A program made the translations under genes and the position numbers. A stretch of 64,000 bases of DNA from DASSUW01 sp963803335 (lineage in GTDB: Bacteria; Actinomycetota; Thermoleophilia; Solirubrobacterales; Solirubrobacteraceae): the NCBI GenBank assembly GCA_963803335.1, contig CAWDME010000009.1, positions 62,001-126,000 on the forward strand. Reading direction: 5' to 3'. Below the pieces are notes generated by a model. That model worked only from the letters and a program-made list of their open reading frames with translations, did no database searches and had not been told where the DNA came from. Below are positions 1 through 8,138 of this stretch, in pieces. Position 1 is the first letter of the stretch. Every line of letters starts with the position of its first letter.

Positions 1-175
1 CGAGCGCGGTCGTCAGCCCCAGCCGCCGCGCGCCGATCGCGGTGATCGCGCCACCGCCCGGCGAGCGCAGCATGTCGCCGGCGAAGCGCTCCTCCCCCGG
101 GCCGGGCAGCGCCTCGAGCCCGACGAACGTGTAGTCGAGATACGCGGGGGTCACAACGGCGAGATCGACGTTCAC
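1..175 (-). CDS. PfkB-family sugar kinase, N-terminal fragment (runs off the left edge)
   Basis: Only the first 58 codons are in the window. The visible part reads DYTFVGLEALPGPGE followed by SPGGGAIT, which fits the N-terminus of ribokinase/PfkB carbohydrate kinases: a first beta strand, an acidic substrate-contacting residue, and a glycine-rich turn where the sugar lid begins. The ATP-binding half lies outside the window, so the substrate cannot be judged. The GTG start at 175 overlaps the stop of the upstream glycosidase in a GTGA junction, so the two are very probably translationally coupled. The pairing suggests phosphorylation of the sugar that the glycosidase releases; that is inference. 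Confidence 0.75.
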   Translation of the reverse strand, partial: MNVDLAVVTPAYLDYTFVGLEALPGPGEERFAGDMLRSPGGGAITAIGARRLGLTTAL

Positions 176-1488
176 GCGAACCGCTCCTCCAGGACGGGCA
201 GGCGCCGCTTGTACTCGGCGAAGATCTCACGGGCGGCGATGACCGACGGCACCAGCGGGTGCAGCGCGAGCGCCTTGATGGCGAGCGCGGTCGAGCCGGT
301 GAGCGCGGCCTCGATCGTTGCGCGCTCGACCGCCTTGATCGTCTCGATCAGCGCGCGGGCGTGCTCGGGCACGTCGCCGACTGCGACCGGGCGCGCGCCG
401 GCGGCGCCGACGACGCACGGCACCTCCACGACGGCCGCCTCGTCGAGGAACGGCAGCGCCGAGCGGTTGGCGACGTTGAGGATGCGCACCGCACCGGCGT
501 TGCCCGCGATCGCGTGGACGACCGCCATCGCCTCGCCCTCGTACCCGCCCGGCTCCTCGGGGTCGTGCGGCGGCGCCTCGTGGCCGTTGCGCGCCTCCGC
601 CATATAGGTCCGGTCGCGCTCGTCCTTGGTCGCCTGCCACTGCGCGAGCGCTGCCGTCGGCGACTCCGGCCGGGCGGCGTAGAACCCGCGCTGCTGCTCG
701 AGCAGGTAGGCGCCGCGCGGCTTCTCGGTCAGGGCGGGCACCGTGTCGAAGTAGAAGTAGTGCAGGTACTCGTTGGGGATCATGCCGAGCGAGCGCAGCC
801 ACTCGCGGCCGAACACCTGGGCCTCCTCGAGACCGGCGAGTGCCTCGTCGTCGGCGAGCAGAGCGGGCAGCAGGTCTTCGTCACCGTCCTGCACGCCGCG
901 CAGCCAGCCGAGGTGGTTGAGGCCGAAGTAGTCGAACCACAGGGTGGCGGGATCGCGGCCGAGGGCGGCGGCAACGCGCCGGCACAGGCCCGACGGCGTG
1001 TCGCAGATCCCGATCGCGCGGTCGCCGAGCACGGCCTGCAGCGCCTCGGTGACCATGCCGGCGGGGTTCGTGAAATTGACGAGCCAGGCGTTCGGGGCGC
1101 GTTCCGCCACGCGCTCGGCGAGGTCGAGCATCGCCGGGATCGTGCGCAGGGCGAAGCAGATGCCGCCGGGGCCGGTGGTCTCCTGGCCGAGCACGCCGTG
1201 GCCCAGTGGAACGCCCTCGTCCACGGTCCGGCCCTCGAGGCCGCCGACGCGCACGGCGACGAAGACGAAGTCCGCGCCCTCGAGCGCCTCGTCGAGGTCG
1301 GTCGTGGTCCGGAACGGAACGGGCGCGTCGTGCGCGGCCGCCTGGCCTTCGAGCACGAGCGCGATGCGGTCGAGGCGCCCCGGATCGACGTCATGCAGGA
1401 CGACGTCGTCGAAGGCCTGGGGGCCCAGAACGGCGCCGTAGACGAGCGGGACGCGGAACCCTCCGCCCCCGATGATCGCGAGCCTCAC
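172..1488 (-). CDS. Family 4 glycosidase (6-phospho-glucosidase type), NAD- and metal-dependent
   Basis: This 438-residue protein has the family GH4 layout. It begins with a Rossmann motif (IIGGGGFRVP), followed by NFTNPAGMVTEAL, the cysteine of GICDTPSG and the histidine of GLNHLGW; in GH4 enzymes this Cys and His bind the catalytic Mn2+. GH4 enzymes cleave alpha- or beta-glycosides, often 6-phosphorylated, by an oxidation-elimination mechanism using NAD+. No PTS genes are present, so the substrate may be unphosphorylated. I chose the GTG at 1488 because the nucleotide-binding strand begins directly after it and it overlaps the receiver gene stop (GTGA). An upstream extension to 1635 would be antisense-like sequence inside the receiver gene. 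It sits between a receiver and a PfkB kinase in one operon. Confidence 0.88.
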   Translation of the reverse strand: MRLAIIGGGGFRVPLVYGAVLGPQAFDDVVLHDVDPGRLDRIALVLEGQAAAHDAPVPFRTTTDLDEALEGADFVFVAVRVGGLEGRTVDEGVPLGHGVLGQETTGPGGICFALRTIPAMLDLAERVAERAPNAWLVNFTNPAGMVTEALQAVLGDRAIGICDTPSGLCRRVAAALGRDPATLWFDYFGLNHLGWLRGVQDGDEDLLPALLADDEALAGLEEAQVFGREWLRSLGMIPNEYLHYFYFDTVPALTEKPRGAYLLEQQRGFYAARPESPTAALAQWQATKDERDRTYMAEARNGHEAPPHDPEEPGGYEGEAMAVVHAIAGNAGAVRILNVANRSALPFLDEAAVVEVPCVVGAAGARPVAVGDVPEHARALIETIKAVERATIEAALTGSTALAIKALALHPLVPSVIAAREIFAEYKRRLPVLEERFA

Positions 1489-1841
1489 GCAGCCAGGATA
1501 TCCGCGATCCCAGCGGCCGAGAGCTCGGCCTTGGGTACGAACCCGCGCGCGGGGGTCGTCGCGAGGCAGGAACCGTAGTCGCTGCGGTCCCGGCTGGAGG
1601 TCAGCACGATCAGCGGCGCCATGGGGTCGACGCACAGCCGTTCGGCGACCTCGAACCCGTCGACGTCGGGGAGCTGTACGTCGAGGAGGATGAAGTCCGG
1701 GCGCAGCGCCCGGGCCGCCTCGATGGCCGTAAGGCCGTCCTCGGCCTCGCCCACGACCTCGTACCCCTCGAGCTCGAGCAGCTGCCGGGCAGCCGCCCGG
1801 AACCCCGGGTGGTCGTCGACGATGAGGACGGTTGCAGCCAT
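1485..1841 (-). CDS. Stand-alone response-regulator receiver domain
   Basis: This 118-residue protein is a bare CheY-like receiver with no output domain. The acidic pocket is in VLIVDDHPGF, the phospho-acceptor Asp is in FILLDVQLPDVDG, the Thr/Ser switch is in IVLTSS, and the conserved Lys is in GFVPKAEL. The ATG at 1841 is preferred because the receiver fold begins within three residues; a longer reading frame to 2051 would run through the palindromic element upstream. It is the first gene of a set that continues with the GH4 glycosidase (GTGA overlap) and a PfkB kinase. That is an odd place for a single-domain receiver, and no cognate kinase is adjacent. Confidence 0.85.
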   Translation of the reverse strand: MAATVLIVDDHPGFRAAARQLLELEGYEVVGEAEDGLTAIEAARALRPDFILLDVQLPDVDGFEVAERLCVDPMAPLIVLTSSRDRSDYGSCLATTPARGFVPKAELSAAGIADILAA

Positions 1842-1964
1842 AGGGAGAGTGTCGTGCTCGGTGACCGTCTCCCCGATGTGGTCAACAGGTGAACCTAAGG
1901 TGGGAAAACCGCACCATTGGCGCCTCTCGTAGCGCAGACGCGCCAGCGCTTGCGCCGATCCGGG

Positions 1965-2089
1965 CGAACTGCGGCTGGGTGGGGGCAGCGTCGTCTGGGC
2001 CGCGAGGGGCGTCCGTGTGCAGTTTTCGCCGCTATGCGACGAAAACTGCACACGATCCCGCCTGGGCTACCCCTCAATGCCGCAGTTCG
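1965..2089. repeat. Palindromic element, copy A
   Basis: An outer 11-bp perfect inverted repeat, CGAACTGCGGC (1965-1975) and GCCGCAGTTCG (2079-2089), encloses a second perfect 14-bp inverted repeat, GTGTGCAGTTTTCG (2015-2028) and its complement (2040-2053), with an 11-base loop. It lies just past the 3' end of the DUF4282 gene and upstream of the receiver gene. The inner sequence ATGCGACGAAAA and the outer GCGGCTGGGT / CCGCAGTT ends recur near 17.7 kb and, for the outer part, near 34.1 kb. It could act as a terminator or be a REP- or MITE-like element. The rest of 1842-2105 shows no gene. Confidence 0.7.
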
Positions 2090-2105
2090 GCGGTCCCGCG
2101 GGGCG

Positions 2106-2555
2106 CTACGAGTTCTCGTCGCGGGGCGGAGAGTCCGGCGGCGGAGCCTCGGGCGGAGGCGGCGGAGGCGGGGTCGACGCCGAGGGCTGCGGGATCGTCG
2201 GAGCCTCTGAGACCGCCGGGGGAGGCGACGTCGGCGCCGGCGCGGCCGGGGCCAGCGCGCCCCGCTGCAGCGTGACCATCTCACCGGTGTTCTCCATGAT
2301 CCGGAACAGCGCGATGATCACCTCGAGCAGGACGCGCGTGTAGATCAGGTAGAGCAGCGAGACGATCGGCGCGACGATGATCAGCACGAGCAGGCCGAAG
2401 CCCGGGCTGCGGGCGAAGGCGGCGGCGATCCAGAACAGCGCGGCGAGCCCGATCACCACCATCGAGATGATGTAGATGACCCTGATCACCCGCGTGGTGA
2501 TCAGCGACGAGAACGACGTGTCGAACAGCGACGACAGGAAGCCCTTTGGCTCCAC
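2106..2555 (-). CDS. DUF4282-type membrane protein
   Basis: This 149-residue protein starts with FLSSLFDTSFSSLIT, followed by two hydrophobic segments at about residues 25-47 and 53-75. Between and after them come LLYLIYTRVLLE and a short amphipathic stretch, matching the DUF4282 pattern of a small two-pass inner-membrane protein. The last 50 residues are a Pro/Ala/Ser-rich tail that is probably disordered and cytoplasmic. The GTG start at 2555 follows a good ribosome-binding site (GGGAGG, 5-base gap) that overlaps a perfect palindrome, CCTCTAGAGG, at 2565-2574. The function of the family is unknown. It follows glgA on the same strand, 61 bases downstream of the glgA stop. Confidence 0.8.
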   Translation of the reverse strand: MEPKGFLSSLFDTSFSSLITTRVIRVIYIISMVVIGLAALFWIAAAFARSPGFGLLVLIIVAPIVSLLYLIYTRVLLEVIIALFRIMENTGEMVTLQRGALAPAAPAPTSPPPAVSEAPTIPQPSASTPPPPPPPEAPPPDSPPRDENS

Positions 2556-2616
2556 GTCAACCTCCCTCTAGAGGTGGTGGGGCGGGAATCTTGTCTGACG
2601 GGCCCGACGGAACCGC

Positions 2617-3795
2617 TCAGCGGGCCAGACCGGCGTACAGCTCGGAGGTCTGGCGTGCGATCGCCGACCAGTCGAACTCGCGCACGGCGCGCTCGCGCCC
2701 GGCCCGGCCCATCGCGGCGGCACGGTCCGGGTCGGCCACCAGCTCGTTCACGCGCGCGGCGATCCCGTCCACGAACGCCGCAGGGTCGCGCGGCGTGATG
2801 TCACCCTCGGCGGTCTCGAACGGCACCAGCAGGCCCGTCTCGCCGTCGACCACGACCTCCACGATCCCGCCCGTCGCCGTCGCCACGACCGCCGCCTCGC
2901 ACGCCATCGCCTCGAGATTGACGATCCCCAGCGGCTCGTAGATCGACGGGCAGGCGAACACCGTGGCGTGACTCAACAGCTGGATGATCTCGCGCTTCGG
3001 GAGCATCTGCTCGATCCAGATCACGTTCCCGCGCTCCGTGCGCAGCCGCTCGACGCGCGAGGAGACCTCCTCGGCGATCTCCGGCGTGTCGGGCGCGCCC
3101 GCGCACAGCACGAGCTGAGCGGACTCGTCGAACTGCAGCGCCGCCTCGACCAGGTACGGCACGCCCTTCTGGCGCGTGATCCGCCCCACGAACACGACCG
3201 ACGGCCGATCCGGGTCGACGCCGTGCTTCTCGAGCACCTCGGTCCCCGGGTCCGGTGTGTACTCCTCGGCGTCGATCCCGTTGTAGATCACGCTCACACG
3301 CGCGGGATCGATGTCCGGGTAGGCGCGGAAGATGTCCTCGCGCGAGCCGCGCGACACGGCGATCACCGCGTCGGCGCCCTCCAGCGCCACCTTCTCGCAC
3401 CAACTCGACAGCGCGTAGCCGCCACCGAGCTGCTCGGCCTTCCACGGCCGCAGCGGCTCGAGCGAGTGCACGGTCGCGACGTGCGGGATGCCGTACATGA
3501 GCTTCGCCAGGTGGCCGCCGAGCTGGGCGTACCAGGTGTGCGAGTGCACGAGCTCGGCGTCCGCGACGCCCGCCGCCATCGAGAGGTCGACGGACATCGC
3601 CCGCAGCGCCGCCAGCTCCGGCGCGTCGCCGGCCAGCGCTTCCCACGGCGAGTGCACGACCGCCCCCTCGCCGCCCCACGCGTGCACCGTGATGTCGTCG
3701 AACGCCTGCAATTCGCGCGCCAGGTACTCGACGTGCACGCCCGCCCCGCCGTACACCTCGGGCGGGTACTCGCGCGTGAGCAGCGCGACCTTCAC
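2617..3795 (-). CDS. glgA: Glycogen synthase, actinobacterial GT4 type
   Basis: This 392-residue GT4 glycosyltransferase matches the actinobacterial glycogen synthase / maltose-1-phosphate synthase (GlgA/GlgM) family. The N-terminus TREYPPEVYGGAGVHVEYLA carries the acceptor-side glycine motif. The C-terminal half has FVGRITRQKG and the nucleotide-sugar motif YEPLGIVNLEAMAC with its catalytic Glu pair. Plant and enterobacterial GlgA belong to GT5 and are longer. In mycobacteria the corresponding enzyme makes maltose-1-phosphate from ADP-glucose and glucose-1-phosphate, so the exact acceptor is open. The GTG start overlaps the glgC stop (GTGA), consistent with direct use of the GlgC product ADP-glucose. 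Confidence 0.9.
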   Translation of the reverse strand: MKVALLTREYPPEVYGGAGVHVEYLARELQAFDDITVHAWGGEGAVVHSPWEALAGDAPELAALRAMSVDLSMAAGVADAELVHSHTWYAQLGGHLAKLMYGIPHVATVHSLEPLRPWKAEQLGGGYALSSWCEKVALEGADAVIAVSRGSREDIFRAYPDIDPARVSVIYNGIDAEEYTPDPGTEVLEKHGVDPDRPSVVFVGRITRQKGVPYLVEAALQFDESAQLVLCAGAPDTPEIAEEVSSRVERLRTERGNVIWIEQMLPKREIIQLLSHATVFACPSIYEPLGIVNLEAMACEAAVVATATGGIVEVVVDGETGLLVPFETAEGDITPRDPAAFVDGIAARVNELVADPDRAAAMGRAGRERAVREFDWSAIARQTSELYAGLAR

Positions 3796-5024
3796 GCCGC
3801 CACCACCTTGCCCTTGCCGACCACTGTCACGCCGCCGTCGGAGATCGTGAACCCGCGCTCGCGGTCGAGCTCGTGGTCCACGCCGACCTTCGCGCCCGGC
3901 TCCACGCGGACGTTCTTATCGAGGATCGCCCGCCGCACGACCGCGCTGCGGCCGACGTCGACACCCGGCATGAGCACCGAGTCCTCGACCTCGGCGTACG
4001 AGTGCAGGTGCACGCCGGGCGAGAGCACCGACCCACGGGCGCTGGCGCCCGAGAGCACGACGCCGGCGCACACCATCGAGTCGAGCGCCTGGCCGCGCCG
4101 GCCGTCCTCGTCGAACACGAACTTGGCGGGCGGCAGCGGATCGTGCCACGTGAGGATCGGCCACTCCATGTTGTAGAGGTTGAAGACCGGGTCGACCGAG
4201 ACCAGGTCCATGTGGGCGTCGTAGTAGGCGTCAAGCGTCCCGACGTCGCGCCAGTAGCCGTGGTCGCGCTCGCCCTCGCCCGGCACGACGTTCTTCGAGA
4301 AGTCGTAGACGTGCGCGGCGCCGCTCGACACGAGCATCGGCACGATGTTGCCGCCCATGTCGTGGCTGGACTCCGAAGCCTCCGAGTCGGCCGTCACCGC
4401 CTCGATCAGCGCGTCGGTGCTGAACAGGTAGTTGCCCATCGAGGCGAACACCTGGTCGGGCGCGTCGGGCAGGCCGACGGCGTCCTTGGGCTTCTCCCGG
4501 AACGCGGTGATGGTGTGGCCGTCGGGCGCGGCCTCGATCACGCCGAACTGGTCGGCCTGGGCCAGCGGCGCCCGCAGCGCCGCGACCGTCACCGCCGCGC
4601 CGGTCTCGATGTGCTGGTCGACCATCTGGCGCGGGTCCATCCGGTAGATGTTGTCCGCGCCGAACACGGCCACGTAGTCGGGCCGCTCGTCGTTGAGCAG
4701 GTTGATGTTCTGGTAGATCGCGTCGGCCGAGCCCGAGAACCAGTACGGGCCGCGGCGCATCTGCGCGGGCACCGGCGTGACGTAGTTGCCGAGCAGCGGC
4801 GACAGCCGCCACGTGATCGCGATGTGCCTGTCGAGCGAGTGGCTCTTGTACTGCGTGAGCACGACGATCTGCCGGAAGCCGCCGTTGACCAGGTTCGACA
4901 GCGCGAAGTCGATCAGCCGGTAGTTGCCGCCGAAGGGCACCGCCGGCTTGGCGCGGTCCGCGGTCAGCGGCATCAGGCGTTTGCCCTCGCCCCCGGCGAG
5001 CACGATTCCGAACACGTTCGGCAC
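3792..5024 (-). CDS. glgC: Glucose-1-phosphate adenylyltransferase (ADP-glucose pyrophosphorylase)
   Basis: A 410-residue GlgC. The nucleotidyltransferase signature VLAGGEGKRLMPLT is at the N-terminus, followed by KPAVPFGGNYRLIDFALSN, and the C-terminal third is a left-handed beta-helix with hexapeptide-like turns. It makes ADP-glucose from ATP and glucose-1-phosphate, the committed step of bacterial glycogen synthesis. The GTG at 5024 is chosen because GAGGAGGT lies 4 bases upstream and the GlgC fold begins at once (PNVFGIVLAGG); the much longer frame upstream is antisense-like sequence through pgm. It lies 2 bases after the pgm stop and overlaps glgA, so pgm-glgC-glgA form a tight pathway-ordered unit. 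Confidence 0.95.
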   Translation of the reverse strand: MPNVFGIVLAGGEGKRLMPLTADRAKPAVPFGGNYRLIDFALSNLVNGGFRQIVVLTQYKSHSLDRHIAITWRLSPLLGNYVTPVPAQMRRGPYWFSGSADAIYQNINLLNDERPDYVAVFGADNIYRMDPRQMVDQHIETGAAVTVAALRAPLAQADQFGVIEAAPDGHTITAFREKPKDAVGLPDAPDQVFASMGNYLFSTDALIEAVTADSEASESSHDMGGNIVPMLVSSGAAHVYDFSKNVVPGEGERDHGYWRDVGTLDAYYDAHMDLVSVDPVFNLYNMEWPILTWHDPLPPAKFVFDEDGRRGQALDSMVCAGVVLSGASARGSVLSPGVHLHSYAEVEDSVLMPGVDVGRSAVVRRAILDKNVRVEPGAKVGVDHELDRERGFTISDGGVTVVGKGKVVAA

Positions 5025-5026
5025 GC

Positions 5027-6607
5027 CTACCTCCTCAGCGCCTGTTTGACGATGTCCTGCGCCTCGTCGAGGATCCGCTCGAGGCGCTCCTCGCCGTCGA
5101 GGCTCTCCGCGTACACCTTGTACACGTCCTCGGTGCCCGACGGCCGCGCGGCGAACCAGCCGTGCTCGGCGACGACCTTCAGCCCGCCGATCGGCGCGTC
5201 GTTGCCGGGCGCCTTCGTGAGCTTGTCGATGATCGGCTCCCCGGCGAGCTCCGAGCTCTCGACCTGCTCGGGCGAGAGGGTCTTGAGCACGTCCTTCTCC
5301 TCGGGCGTCGCCGCCACGTCGATGCGCTTGTACACCGCGTGGCCGAATTTCTCCTCCAGCCCGGCGTAGATCTCCCCGGGGTCGCGACCGGTCTTCGCCT
5401 TCATCTCGGCGGCCAGCAGGCACGGGATCAGCCCGTCCTTGTCGGTGCTCCACGGGCCGCCGTCGCGGCGCAGGAACGATGCACCGGCGCTCTCCTCGCC
5501 GCCGAAACCGAGGGTGCCGTCGAGCAGCCCGCCGACGAACCACTTGAAGCCCACGGGCACCTCGACCAGCCGCCGGCCCAGATCGGCCGCGACGCGGTCG
5601 ATGATGCTCGAGCTCACGAGCGTCTTGCCGATCCCCGAGTCCCAGTCGCGCGCGCCGCCGAACAGGTACGCGATACAGGCGGCGAGGTGGTGGTTGGGGT
5701 TGAGCAGCCCCGCGCCCGGCGTCACGATCCCGTGGCGGTCGGCGTCGGGGTCGTTGGCGAACGCGACATCGAAGCGGTCGCGCATATCGGTGAGCCGCGC
5801 CATCGCGTACGGCGACGAGCAGTCCATGCGGATCTTGCCGTCCCAGTCGAGCGGCACGAACCGGAACGTGGGATCGAGCGCATCGTTGACCACCTCGAGG
5901 TCGAGCCCGTGCGTCTCGGCGATCGCCTCCCAGTAGTCGCGGCTGGCGCCGCCGAGCGGGTCGACGCCGAGCTTGAGCCCGGCAGCGCGGATCGCGTCGA
6001 TGTCGATTACGGCCCCCAGGTCGTTCACGTACGCGCTCAGGTAGTCGTGCGGCGTGCCCTTCCCGGAGGCGCGCTTCACCTCGCTCAGGTCCTCGAGCAG
6101 GCCGTTCGCCTCGCGCTCGATCCAGCCGGTCACGTCCGTGTCGGCTGGACCGCCGTTCGGCGGGTTGTACTTGTAGCCGCCATCGCCCGGAGGGTTGTGC
6201 GACGGCGTGACGACGATGCCGTCGGCGGTTCCGTCGTGCGTGAGGATGGCGTGCGAGACGACCGGGGTCGGCACCGCCCCGCCGCGGGCATCGACGCGGA
6301 CGTCGACGCCGTGGGCGGTCAGCACCTCCAGGATCGTCTCGACCGCCGGGGCCGACAGCGCGTGCGTGTCGGCCCCCAGGAACAGCGGTCCGTCGATCCC
6401 CTGCGCGGAGCGGTAGCGGCACACCGCCTCGCTGATCGCGAGCACGTGCCCCTCGTTGAACGAGCCGTCGAGCGACGTGCCACGGTGCCCGGACGTGCCG
6501 AACGCCACCGCCTCGCGCGGCGCGTCCGTGTAGGCGGCGAGCAACGCGTCGACGTCGATCAGGTCCGACTCGTCGGGCAGGCTGCCCGCCCGCGGATCGG
6601 TGCTCAT
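5027..6607 (-). CDS. pgm: Phosphoglucomutase (alpha-D-glucose phosphate-specific)
   Basis: A 526-residue phosphohexomutase that interconverts glucose-6-phosphate and glucose-1-phosphate, supplying GlgC. FGTSGHRGTSLDGSF is an N-terminal motif, the phosphoserine loop is VTPSHNPPGDGGYKYN, the Mg2+ loop is NDPDADRHG, and the substrate-specificity region includes GGEESAGAS. The C-terminal phosphate-binding loop is in FAARPSGTEDVYK. The ATG at 6607 has a purine-rich ribosome-binding site (AAGGGGGA) upstream; an alternative start at 6655 would overlap the GMC gene. The start lies 22 bases past the GMC oxidoreductase stop, so it may be co-transcribed with the transport genes upstream. Confidence 0.95.
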   Translation of the reverse strand: MSTDPRAGSLPDESDLIDVDALLAAYTDAPREAVAFGTSGHRGTSLDGSFNEGHVLAISEAVCRYRSAQGIDGPLFLGADTHALSAPAVETILEVLTAHGVDVRVDARGGAVPTPVVSHAILTHDGTADGIVVTPSHNPPGDGGYKYNPPNGGPADTDVTGWIEREANGLLEDLSEVKRASGKGTPHDYLSAYVNDLGAVIDIDAIRAAGLKLGVDPLGGASRDYWEAIAETHGLDLEVVNDALDPTFRFVPLDWDGKIRMDCSSPYAMARLTDMRDRFDVAFANDPDADRHGIVTPGAGLLNPNHHLAACIAYLFGGARDWDSGIGKTLVSSSIIDRVAADLGRRLVEVPVGFKWFVGGLLDGTLGFGGEESAGASFLRRDGGPWSTDKDGLIPCLLAAEMKAKTGRDPGEIYAGLEEKFGHAVYKRIDVAATPEEKDVLKTLSPEQVESSELAGEPIIDKLTKAPGNDAPIGGLKVVAEHGWFAARPSGTEDVYKVYAESLDGEERLERILDEAQDIVKQALRR

Positions 6608-6629
6608 GTCCAGCGATCCCCCTTCACTT

Positions 6630-8138
6630 TCATGCGGCCAGGTCGGATTCGGCAACCACGCGCAGCGCCTGCGCGGCGATCGTCAGCGCCGGGTTCATGG
6701 CCGCCGATGACGGAAAGAATCCCGCATCGACGACCCAGAGGTTGGCAAGCTCGTGCGCCTGGCACCACGGGTCGAGCACGCTCTTGGCCGGATCGGTCCC
6801 GGCGACCACGGTGCCGCACTGGTGGCTGTTCATGCTGATGTCGAAATGCTGCGTGAGGATCGCGTCGTACCCGACCGAGCGCAGGAGTTGCTTTGCCCGC
6901 CGGAGCAGCCGCGCATGCGTTGACAGGCCGCGCGCCCGGCGCAAGGTGGTGATCCGGCCGGCGCTGTCGACGATCACGCGGTTGTCCGGGTCGGGAAGAT
7001 CCTCAGCCATCACGAGCCACTCGACGCTGCGTCGCGCGACCTGCTCCAGGAGCGGCAGCGGCAGCACGCGCGGCGCCGCGCTCTTCATCATCACGCCCTG
7101 CACCTTGCCGATGAGCTGCAGCGAGCCCAGCGGGTAGCCGTCGCCGCCGTCGCGGTACCAGTCGTTGACGCCCAGCGTCTTCTGGAAGACGACGTCGTTC
7201 CGGTGCTTGACGTCGATCGCGACGATGTGCGCGTTGTTGTGCATCATGAAGTTGCGGCCGACCTGACCGGAGCCGTTCGCGAGCCCGCGGGGGTGCTTGT
7301 CGTCAGCCGAGGCGAGCAGCAGCGCGGCCGAGTTCACCGCACCGGCCGCGAGCACGAAGCGGTCGCCGCGGATCTCGACATCGCCGTCCGGCCCCTCGGC
7401 GACGAGTCGCTGGACACGGCGGCCGGTGCCGTCGGTAACGATGCGGCGCACCCGGATCCCGGTGGCCAGGCGAGCGTTGCCGGTGGCGATCGCGCGGTCG
7501 ATGCCGCACGTCTCGGCGTCGCTCTTGGCGCCCAGCCGGCACGGGAAGCCGTCACACGTCGCGCAGCGGACGCATGTGCCGCCCGGCCGCCGGTCGATGC
7601 CCATGGCGTTGGGTACCGGGGTGACGCCCTGTCGGCGGAGCCGCTCCGCGAGATCGGCGACGTACGGCTCGTGCTCCACGGCGGGATAGGGGAACGGGCC
7701 GCTGCGTCGCGGTCCCGTGGGGTCCACGCCCGCCTCGCCGTGCACACGGTAGATCTCCTCCGCCTCGGCGTAGTACGGCTCGAGCTCGTCGTAACCGAAC
7801 GGCCACGGCGGCGACGTGCCCTCGTGATGCTCGACGGCGCCGAAGTCGTGCGCGCGGAAGCGCGGCAGGCTCGCGCCGTAGACCTTCGTGTTGCCGCCGA
7901 CGACATAGTGCACGCCGGGTGCGAACGGTCGGGCGCCGGCGTCGAGCCAGCGCTCCGCGGGCTTGTAGCGCCGCTCGCCGAAGACCGCGCGGGGGGACCA
8001 GTTCTCCGGCTCGCGCGGGACGCGCTGCCCGCGCTCGAGCACCAGCACGTCGACGCCGCGGCGCGCGAGCGCGTAGGCGACGGTCGCCCCGCCCATCCCG
8101 GAGCCGATCACGACCACGTCGGCGTGCAGCGCGCTCAC
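6630..8138 (-). CDS. GMC-family FAD-dependent oxidoreductase
   Basis: A 502-residue flavoprotein. The dinucleotide-binding motif VVVIGSGMGGATVAYALARR is at the N-terminus, followed by YVVGGNTKVYGAS, which fits the GMC FAD loop. A cysteine-rich segment, CVRCATCDGFPCRLGAKSD, sits near residue 190. The C-terminal catalytic region has SMNSHQCGT (the likely active-site His) and AMNPALTIAAQA (the paired Asn). Relatives include bacterial sugar and cyclitol dehydrogenases that pass electrons to a carrier rather than O2. There is no signal peptide, so it is cytoplasmic. The GTG start overlaps the AroE-like stop (GTGA). With the ABC transporter and AroE-like enzyme it suggests oxidation of an imported polyol; the substrate is unknown. 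Confidence 0.85.
   Translation of the reverse strand: MSALHADVVVIGSGMGGATVAYALARRGVDVLVLERGQRVPREPENWSPRAVFGERRYKPAERWLDAGARPFAPGVHYVVGGNTKVYGASLPRFRAHDFGAVEHHEGTSPPWPFGYDELEPYYAEAEEIYRVHGEAGVDPTGPRRSGPFPYPAVEHEPYVADLAERLRRQGVTPVPNAMGIDRRPGGTCVRCATCDGFPCRLGAKSDAETCGIDRAIATGNARLATGIRVRRIVTDGTGRRVQRLVAEGPDGDVEIRGDRFVLAAGAVNSAALLLASADDKHPRGLANGSGQVGRNFMMHNNAHIVAIDVKHRNDVVFQKTLGVNDWYRDGGDGYPLGSLQLIGKVQGVMMKSAAPRVLPLPLLEQVARRSVEWLVMAEDLPDPDNRVIVDSAGRITTLRRARGLSTHARLLRRAKQLLRSVGYDAILTQHFDISMNSHQCGTVVAGTDPAKSVLDPWCQAHELANLWVVDAGFFPSSAAMNPALTIAAQALRVVAESDLAA

Noticed and set aside
1842..2051. Extension of the receiver gene upstream to 2051
   Set aside because: The added residues are encoded by the palindromic element and match no receiver; ATG 1841 gives a complete domain.
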